A stretch of DNA of 64,000 bases from Rhopalosiphum padi (Eukaryota; Arthropoda; Insecta; Hemiptera; Aphididae): contig NC_083600.1 of the NCBI RefSeq assembly GCF_020882245.1, forward strand, positions 3,720,001 to 3,784,000, written 5' to 3'. The position numbers and the translations under genes were made by a program. Below the pieces are notes generated by a model. It was not told where the DNA came from. It ran no database searches and saw only the letters and a program-made list of their open reading frames with translations. Shown piece after piece: positions 56,164 to 64,000 of the stretch (position 1 is its first letter; every line of letters starts with the position of its first letter).

Positions 56164-57500
56164 CAAGGGCATATCGTTCCCGCAGGGAGGAAATTTAATT
56201 TTCTTATATTATATGGGTTGCCGTGTGCGTACGGTTCATGAATAACAAAACGAAACACAAACTGGAAATCACGGAATTATAATACATGGTTTTCTTTACG
56301 GTTCATCATTAGTGTAATATTGTTATCGGATCGGGGACCTGGTTAGCTGCCGCCGACGACGCGACATCGCCATCGCCGCCACCGCCACCGAAACCGTTTC
56401 AAGTGCCGATTATTCTATAATGACGTGTACATAATATTATACCTATTAGTCGTTTCAAATAACGTGCACGTGGGTATCTGTATACGGTTTGCGACGCGCG
56501 GTTTAGTCGACGATTGAAATTAAATTATATTTAGTTTTTAATTTTGTACGATTGAGTCATGGTTATTCGATAATTTCCATTTAAAAGATATTATAATAAC
56601 ATATTATTACTCGGCGAGAAAAAAATGATATTATATGACGGTCAGAAATATCGTCTGACAGTATTGTTTTTCGGATGACTTACAATGTACGGCTACAAAG
56701 TCAAATTGTTTGTTTATTTATAAGACGTTTAAGAGTGATCTGCGATGTACATAATATTATATGATTACAATAAAACGTCTGATTGTAAACAATTCGAGTT
56801 TACAGAGTGAAGAAAAAAAACTGTCATCGTTTGATATTGTGCATACATATATATATATATATAATAAGACGATTTGTTTAGACTACGATGACCGTCCCGA
56901 CACTCTTTCCGCGCGTGATTTCCTAGACGCTTATTACTATATCGGTTCGTCAATAACACAGCAGAATCGCGACGGTACACGCAACGGGCATATTTTTTTT
57001 TCCTCAGATGAGAACGAAATCCATTTTTGTCCTATCGTTATATACATTATTCACAACGAATGTATTCATAACATATCGTAATATAATATCGAGTATGAAA
57101 CGCATAATATCTGAAAAATGAAAACGACTCGAACCGGGCAGTGTCTGTGCGAGTTGAACTAACCGTACCGTACCGTACGGTCGTGTCAATCAATATGCTG
57201 GTCGTGACTCGGTAGCACACAAATAATCGAATGGGCGATTACGGTTCAGTAAGATTTGTTTGTTTTTCGGTTGTACGCACATAGGTATATACTATATACG
57301 CGGGTGCGTAGCAGTAGAATGGAATATTTTAAGCGATCAAAGGGCGCGCGCGATATGTATATGGCCGCTGTGGCAAGACGACAGTAATCCGCATCCATTC
57401 AAAAATCGTTCGAGTTCCTTATTGTGAATAGGATTCCAATTTGTTTTTGTTATCTATAACGTCGGGACATCGTGAACCGTTCAAAATTCTGCGACCGATC

Positions 57501-58740
57501 GACTGGACGATTGCGGTTCACTTGATTGACAAGTAACTAATTTATAGTAGTGGTTTTTACACGATACTGCATCGGGTGATAAAAATGTTTACCTACAGTG
57601 AAAAAAATCCGATAGAAACACTATATATTGTAAATAATTATGAAAAAAAAATACACGAGGTAATATAGAAATTTGAATAATATGTCAAATCGTTGTTATA
57701 CACCTAACATAATATTTAAAAAATAGTTTTAAGTGAGGTACGTATAAAAATGGAGGCAGTAACATTTAAACCGTGTACAATGTAATATGTTAATGGTGTA
57801 TAGAATATAATTGAAAATAACGTGGTTTCTTTTTTCTTTTCTTTTTTTTTGTATTTATTGTTAAAAATTTGAACCAATATTGATAAAACAAAAACAAAAA
57901 TTAAATAAAATTAAATGTGGAAAATATTATGTAAAATTACAGAAAACTAACGCTATACTCTCAGTACAGTTGGTAAGTACCTACGTATAATAGTGGTTAC
58001 AGATTAGAAGTAAGAACAAGTTAATCTTGGTATGCTATACATTTTAACGAGTGTTTAATATTTATATTGTACTTTATAATCATATAAATCGGTGTCATCA
58101 ATACGATTTTTAAACTAAAAGTACCAATATGGGGGTAGAGAGTTCTGTTCTTATTGATTTTTCTTTCATACACCATTTTCTTATGATAAATTATAGAAAA
58201 TGGTTTTGACGATGAATTAAAGATTTATATGACTTTAATTCAAAACCAATGTTTGAACAAGGATTGTAAAGGAAAAATAACTTTATTTATCTAATACGCG
58301 TACGTATATAATATGTACATATTTTATTATTTAAGTAATAAATCAAATAGTCACAAATAACTAAAAGTGACATCTAAAAAACACGTTATTGCATTATTTT
58401 AAGATTTTATTATTGATTACTGTTGAAATAATTAAATATTTAGATACTGCATTATAATACTATAGGTATTCGGAATTAATTACACAAAATTATCAGTATT
58501 TTCTTGTTTATTACCGTGTATTTTATATTTTATATAATAAATTATTCAATTGAAACGGAATTTTACTATATCTATGAATTTTTTTTGGAAAATTTGCATT
58601 CCGACATAAAATATACACACTCAAAACATTCAGATTATTATATAGGTACAATAAAATTTCCGCATAAAAAACTTCCATTTAAAAAAAATTATATTAAACA
58701 AAATATTTTGAGAACTAAAAATTAATTCAATTATATATTC
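57501..58740. other. AT-rich non-coding DNA
   Basis: It may contain the decayed body of the MITE whose end lies at 58741-58812. No gene is seen. Confidence 0.6.
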
Positions 58741-58812
58741 AACGAATTTCTCTATAATATGAATTTTGGTTAGGTACCCAAAACACTTTGTACTATGGAA
58801 GTTTCACTGTAT
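58741..58812 (-). mobile_element. Orphan end of a Tigger-type MITE
   Basis: Read on the minus strand, the segment starts with a TA-flanked CAGTGAAACTTCCATAGTAC. It continues with sub-terminal sequence that aligns with the right arm of the MITE at 1511-1687, including the TATAGAG(G/A)AA block. I found no opposite terminus, so the element is truncated or its other end has decayed. Confidence 0.5.
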
Positions 58813-60483
58813 TATTAAAATGACGCATTATCATTGTTAATTCGATATTTACTATGAACACAACCAAACTCAAAGATACAATTATAAACATATGTTTTTT
58901 TGTATTTTCATAATTTATTTAAAATAGGGTTAATTTTATCACAATATAGTTAATATAATAACAATTATTCCCGGTATTTTAAATGTGTGAGTACACGGAA
59001 GAATACAGTCACATGCTATAGTGGTTTCATTCATTTATGAACTGAAGAAATTATTTTTAAACTTAAAAACTTAATTTTTATTTTTAATTGCTTTAAACTA
59101 TTTATAACAAAGTTAATTTTAATCACACTCTGAATGAAGGTAATTACAACGAACATATTATAACGATGAGTCTGAAAAATGTGCAGTCGTCGGTTTTATT
59201 CTCGTATTCTAGATAATTCGAACAAAATTATTATTCACTATTGTTTTTAAACATCTGTTTCAATAATAGATAACGTACATAGACGACTTTATATATTCAT
59301 TCGTTATATTTAAATTAAATATGTTTTCATCCAGTATAATAACTATACTGTTCTTACTGTTTATAACACTTGGAAAGATATTTACTATTGTAATATTATG
59401 CTACACCGTCACTTGTACAAATGTTTTGAACTTGACAATATTGTGCAACTTCGCGACACATGAAAAAAAAAAGTCGTCGTTCAAAATATTATTCTGTGCT
59501 AATATTATACAAATATATGTCATTCATATATTTAAAAATGTATAACGTTTGTGCTTAAATAAATTAAAGAGTTTGTTACCACAAGTATGTATATATTGTT
59601 ATTTTTAAATAGTAAAATCAATCGTACCTACATTTTTTTTTTTAAATTTAAGAACAAATAAATTTCAATTTTTCTTTGTGTACTATTATTATTATTTGTT
59701 TGTAAATTATTGAAATAATAATTATCAAACTTACAGTAGTATAGTAAATTATAATTTATAACACATATTAAATTATAAAAAACAGTTGAAAATATAATTA
59801 CAATAGAATATTATTGTGTTTTTACTTTTTACATAACGATGAAATCGATTTAATATAAATACAGCCAATATTTATTGAAATGTTTAACTTTTACATATTT
59901 ATTTGCTTTTTCGCAGTTTTTTTGACATATTCAAATTTTAAGTTTTCTTTCTGTCTTTCGTGTAATTATTTTATAATAACTTTGTTTTGAAATAAAGAAT
60001 TAAGAACTGAATACTTATATGCGTTGTATGCGTTTATAAAAATGTTAATTATATTTCAGCCGACATAATGATAGTTTGAAATTATTTTTAAGAACATTAA
60101 ACGATTATGCTATCAAAGAGGTTTTTGAGGTAAAAAAAAAGTTATCGATGTTTAGTAGAAAAATTACTCTAATGATTTTGAATGTGTTATCTATATAGGT
60201 GTTCGGGTTATTTTAATTGTCTTAAAATAGTTTTCATGAATTGCACTTCCATTACACAACTGAACATATTATTTTGTAATAAATTAACTTTTATTGTTTT
60301 TCATTAATTAGCTATTCAAATTTCGATCGATACTGCAATATACCATAGTTTTTCGTCAAATATTCAATTTATATTACTTTTGAATGTTTTTTTTCATTTA
60401 AAAGTTGAATACATTATAGTGTTCAAAAGCCGGAAAAGGTTAAGGCATAGTGATTCGAACACAAAAAACATATTAAACTTATA
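58813..60483. other. AT-rich non-coding DNA upstream of the secreted-protein gene
   Basis: No clear promoter could be picked out. The 74-codon hydrophobic frame at 59321-59545 starts with a signal-like stretch but has no downstream continuation and is probably chance. Confidence 0.5.
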
Positions 60484-60725
60484 TTGATTAACTGTTCACA
60501 AACCATTTTCCTAGTACAAACTCTGCAGAGATATTCAATTTCAGATGCGGTTCCAAATAAAGGATGTGATAGTGAAGGATCGATTGTCGTTTGTGGTAAA
60601 CCCAAAATCGTCAAGCATTTTATTCTGCCTGATTACTATTTGTGGCGACATTCTCTTCATCGCAACAGTTATACATGATATGCTATATGCGTTGATGAAA
60701 CTTCAACTGAAAGTCCAACTATGAT
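60484..60725 (+). other. Locally GC-richer block open in several frames, unassigned
   Basis: One plus frame is open from ATG at 60484 for 64 codons. Another is open from just after an acceptor-like CCTAG (about 60513) for about 69 codons to a TGA near 60724, with a hydrophobic second half. The minus strand is open too. It sits only 0.5 kb left of the secreted-protein gene, on the same strand. It may be a relic exon or pseudogene; no family is recognised. Confidence 0.2.
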
Positions 60726-61256
60726 GCTTGTCAATTAAGATTTTAGAACTTGACGCTTATAATATTGATTACTTTTTTCGTATATAAAGTTCACATTAAT
60801 AAGTCGTTGTGGCGTAAGTCTTCATTTAAAACCCTAATTATTATAAACATTGCTCGGAATCTTAAGTATTTATATAAATGTATACACTTTTTGATTTCAC
60901 TCACCTCAATAATATTATGTAGAATAATTTTTAAATAATATTATAGTACTTATATAATATTTATGAATATAATATATTAAAAATAATAATATTCATTATA
61001 TTTTCTACCAGTTGTAGTAATTATTTAGTAGTATTAATTCGAGAATTACTCGACGGTTTACTATTATTCCAGAACAGTAATAATTATTACATAATAACTC
61101 ATTTTAATAGTGCCTTGTTAAATCACATTGATAAAATAATTTGTATTTATAAAAAATTAAATGTAATAAAAATGTATTCTTATAATATTTATTAGTTTCC
61201 AATTTAATTTTAATTATGAAATAAAAGACTTTATTTTTTATTTTTTTAGAATTATA
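60726..61256 (+). other. Immediate upstream region of the secreted-protein gene
   Basis: AT-rich. It ends in a polypyrimidine tract and AG at 61248-61249, suggesting the start codon may lie in a second exon, with the promoter further left. Confidence 0.4.
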
Positions 61257-61304
61257 ATGGCACAAACTTTTAAGTTGTTCTATTTTGCAATTTATATATT
61301 TCTT
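61257..61304 (+). CDS. Exon 1: start codon and signal-peptide core
   Basis: Forty-eight bases encode MAQTFKLFYFAIYIFL and end exactly at a strong donor (gtaagt), phase 0. A T-rich tract ending in TTTTTTTAG lies just upstream, with its AG at 61248-61249. This looks like a splice acceptor, so a separate 5' untranslated exon may exist further left. I could not locate that exon. Confidence 0.7.
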
Positions 61305-64000
61305 GTAAGTATTGTTTACTTTTTTGCTTATTATATTAATTTATAACCAAACAAAAACGTATTTTATGTACATAGTTTTTGCAGTTAGCAGATTCTGCCC
61401 CTCAAAACTCTCCTAGTAAAAGTGGTGAGAATGATTATTTTTTATCATTAAATAGCATAGATAAATTATTATTTTATTATTCTAAGAACTCTATTTGAAG
61501 CTTTTTATAAAACAAGCATTTATAATAGCAAAATTAATTAAATTACGTTATAGTAGTTTTAAAATATTTATATTGAATAGATTATGAGGTATATCAATCA
61601 ATAGTTAAAATCAAAGATTAAACTATTATTGCAATAATATAGCTTACAACTGGTGACATTCGATTAATTTTTCTTTCTATTCTATAGATTACTAAATTTC
61701 GATTACTAATTGTTTCACGGAAAATGTTCGTAGTGCTCTCATCAAATATAAATATCCCGACAATCATCATTACTACAAGTCTAGGGTATACATCCATATA
61801 AGTGTATAATTCAAATTTCAAACCCTGTGAATTTTGCCGATAAATATGTGAAATGTGCGATCGATATTTGTTTATGTTGGATGAAGGATGATTGGATTAA
61901 ATATTTTCTATGGCAGCAAAAGTCAATATTTGTTTGCCATGTTACTGAATTGATACGAAACAGCGCAGGAAAATTTAATTTCCCCATTTCGTAAATGTGG
62001 CCGTGATACAGTCTGTATAAATGACGTGTAATCCTACACTAAGTCGAATTGTTCCGCGAAAAGGTCCCGACTACATATTAATAGTTGATAAGTAAACTAT
62101 ATTTTATGTTTTTTTGTAAATTATTGTTAATACTATTAATATATACCTTGATTTCCATAAAAAATAATCTGTAGAACACTCATTCCGATTTGCTCTAAGA
62201 TGTGTCTTAGGTAATCACAATTTAAAGAAATAATATAGTTTGTCGAAAGTAAGTATAGGAGGAAACTGATTCCTGTAGGATTTATAACATTCTAGTAGGT
62301 ATTACACACCCCACAAAAAAAAATTATTAAATCTTCAATTATGATTTTGTACGGAAAATAAAATAAAATATTCATTAACTGATTTTTTAATTCCACCTAT
62401 TACAATTTACAATAATAGCTATTTATATTTTATCTAAATTAACATAGATTGTACGTAAACACAAATATTCATTAAAAGTCATAGAAAAAATACATGGGAT
62501 GTGCCCAAGGTATCGAGAATTGGTAATTACAAAAATAACAGTTCTAATACCATTTTCCCGAGTTGTATACTGTATGTACTGTTCGTTTAACAAAAAAAAT
62601 ATCGATAACTAAAAATTAAATTATTAAAAATACAAAATATTTTAATGAGGTATGATTTCAGATTATCAAAATAATTAATAAAAGTATGATGACAGTTAAA
62701 ATAACTTTGTTTTTATTTAAAGTTATCGAGTCTTATGCGTATATTGTGATATTATAAATCATTTAATTATAATTTTTTACTGTATTATGTTAAATTATCA
62801 AGTTTATGGAAATAATTGTATAATACTAATTTATATTTTTAAAGACACAACTTTAAACGGTCAAGACGGAGAAAAAGAAAAAGCAACTTTATTCAAAAAT
62901 ATTGATAACGTGGTAGATAGTAGGCCTATAAAAATAGTAAGACACCTATCAAATGCTGCAAAAGAACGTTTGAATAAATTTTCAAATGACTTCCAAACTA
63001 CATTAAACGAGGATTCAAAAAACACAGTTAACGGTAAAAACTATAAGAGTAAGAATCAATCATTTTATTTTATAATGGTTTATTTTACTTTTTGTTAATA
63101 ATTATAATAATATAAATTTAGATTTACATACCTAAATAATAATAAGACTGTTTACAATAAATATTGATACGATATGTCAAAATCGCAATTATAAAATTAA
63201 TTTTATAAGACACATAATTTAAAATGTTTAATAATAACGCCTTGAAAAAATAAAATTTTATACCGATCCTATATTATATTGTTATTATATACAATGTTAT
63301 GTAATGTTTTTCAAAAACTAGGTGAAAATTCTCTTATTCCAAATGCTATTACAAATAATTTGATTTTACCTGCTAAGGCTTTAGTCCAAACTAGTTTCAA
63401 AACAGTCAGAGAACCTGTTGGAGAAATGTTTTCTAGTATAAAAAAAACATATGACGATGAACTAGTTAAATCAGATCGTGAGTAAAATTACATTTACAAT
63501 ATATAATATTAAATATAATATAAGTTTTCATTGAAATTGCACTCATTTAAATAATTTATGGATTTCTGGGAAAGTAATTGGTTGTGGCGTAATCTTTCAA
63601 CGATTTCAAAATAATAAATACTTAAATGGCCCAAGAAAAATTCGATATTCATAAAAACACAGAATGCTTCATTGGTTTTTATTCATCACGCAATTGTTAA
63701 AATATTAAATTGTATTATAATATAATATTTAAGACATTGATAAAAATAACTTTTTTTTCAAAAAACATTGTTATTATCAATACAACTTTTTAATTTTTAT
63801 TCCAAATCAATTTAAATATATTAAAAAGTAAAATTGAACATAATTTTAGAGGAAGAAGATTATGTTCCAATAATTGGAGCTTTTACAAAAAGGGCAAATA
63901 AATCAGTTGCTATCATTAAGGCCTCAAAAGATATCGTAGAAAATGCAATTGGAGGCATATTTGGAAGAGCATCGTCGCTTTGGAATTTTGGTACAACAAA
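61257..64000 (+). CDS. Secreted modular protein of unknown family, 5' part (exons 1-5, runs off the window)
   Basis: Five exons join in one open frame: 61257-61304, 61385-61424, 62845-63048, 63322-63477 and 63850 to beyond 64000. The introns are GT/AG. The first is phase 0; the next three are phase 1. The start ATG opens a hydrophobic stretch (residues about 4-17, rich in F, Y, I and L) followed by ADSA, which fits a signal peptide cleaved near residue 21. The mature part is hydrophilic and Lys/Asp/Asn-rich in exon 3, then becomes a series of likely amphipathic helices in exons 4 and 5. About 199 residues are visible, with no cysteine in them and no recognised catalytic motif. Exons 4 and 5 share a pattern of hydrophobic positions ending in G-x-x-F, suggesting module duplication. 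The family is unknown to me. Aphid salivary effectors often have signal peptides and many small symmetrical exons, so an effector role is a hypothesis only. The 3' end and any microexons missed in the introns are unknown. Confidence 0.75.
61385..61424 (+). CDS. Exon 2: signal-peptide end and Ser/Pro-rich linker
   Basis: Forty bases after a TTTTTGCAG acceptor encode LADSAPQNSPSKS plus the first base of the next codon, followed by donor gtgaga. The likely signal-peptidase site is after ADSA. The exon shifts the phase from 0 to 1, and every later visible intron keeps phase 1. It is only 81 bases downstream of exon 1. Confidence 0.7.
61425..62844 (+). other. Intron 2 (1.4 kb) of the secreted-protein gene
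   Basis: The segment is bounded by gtgaga and ttttaaag. Most of it is AT-rich, but about 61620-62060 is less AT-rich and looks like unique or old inserted sequence. No reading frame there looks protein-like, and I found no clear terminal repeats. Confidence 0.55.
62845..63048 (+). CDS. Exon 3: charged Lys/Asn/Asp-rich segment
   Basis: A 204-base exon (68 codons, phase 1-1) begins after a TTTTTAAAG acceptor. It encodes a polar segment starting DTTLNGQDGEKEKATLF, with a probable amphipathic helix around RHLSNAAKERLNKF. Two donors fit the frame: gtaaga after 63048 and gtaaaa after 63033. They differ by 15 bases and both keep phase 1. The upstream intron is 1.4 kb, long for this gene, and could hide a further small phase 1-1 exon. 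Confidence 0.72.
63322..63477 (+). CDS. Exon 4: helical module A
   Basis: A 156-base exon (52 codons, phase 1-1) lies between an ACTAG acceptor and a strong gtgagt donor. It encodes a hydrophobic start (NSLIPNAITNNLILP), then a helix-like stretch with KALVQTSFKTVREPVGEMF and a charged tail. The core resembles that of exon 5 when aligned on G-x-x-F. Confidence 0.75.
63850..64000 (+). CDS. Exon 5: helical module B (cut by the window edge)
   Basis: The exon starts after acceptor AATTTTAG in phase 1 and is open for all 151 remaining bases. It begins QEEDYVPIIGAFTKRANKS and continues with IIKASKDIVENAIGGIFGR. Its hydrophobic spacing matches exon 4, including the conserved S, V, G and F positions. 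No stop codon or donor was identified before the window ends. Confidence 0.72.

Larger units (their letters stand above)
55600..57500. promoter_or_regulatory. Extended CpG-rich region
   Basis: Several CpG-dense blocks (55640-55800, 56330-56510, 56870-57000, 57120-57500) alternate with ATT, GGT and TA microsatellites. A (CCGTA)n run is at about 57164-57180 and a GCC/ACC-rich block at 56351-56395. No frame looks like protein. This may be promoter or enhancer sequence. Confidence 0.3.

Noticed and set aside
59321..59545. 74-codon frame starting with a signal-like hydrophobic stretch
   Set aside because: Hydrophobic runs are common by chance in AT-rich DNA; there is no donor joining it to the gene at 61257.

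Overview
The window is 64 kb of very AT-rich eukaryotic nuclear DNA. It looks like an insect, most probably an aphid: composition is strongly AT-biased, TA-rich microsatellites and Tc/mariner and hAT type DNA-transposon debris are everywhere, there is a Jockey/I-type non-LTR gag fossil, and the one gene has short exons with GT/AG introns. The aphid assignment is inference from overall character; no single marker gene proves it.

About 61 kb (1-61256) carries no convincing protein-coding gene. It is low-complexity AT-rich sequence with two kinds of island in it. The first kind is transposon fossils: a nearly full-length, decayed Tigger/pogo element (9445-11390); short Tigger-type inverted-repeat elements or remnants (1511-1687, 53944-54603, 58741-58812); a textbook hAT-type MITE with a perfect 8-bp target duplication (15989-16168); a long fold-back repeat (17305-17490); and a minus-strand zinc-knuckle gag fossil (26870-27150). 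The second kind is a series of GC- and CpG-rich patches (about 7540-8390, 11780-12060, 13500-14060, 21390-22380, 28300-28620, 31380-31900, 41540-42320, 47500-47830, 48650-50220, 55600-57500). These have no protein-like reading frame, and several contain strong splice-donor matches. They may be promoters, 5' untranslated exons or enhancers of genes whose coding exons lie outside the window.

The right end (61257-64000) holds the start of a plus-strand gene. Five coding exons can be chained in a single frame with consistent phases. They encode an N-terminal signal peptide and a cysteine-free, helix-prone secreted protein that runs off the window after about 199 residues. The internal exons are all phase 1-1, and exons 4 and 5 appear to encode related modules, so the gene probably grew by exon duplication. 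I do not recognise the family. A secreted protein built from symmetrical exons in a sap-feeding insect is a reasonable salivary-effector candidate, but that is inference.
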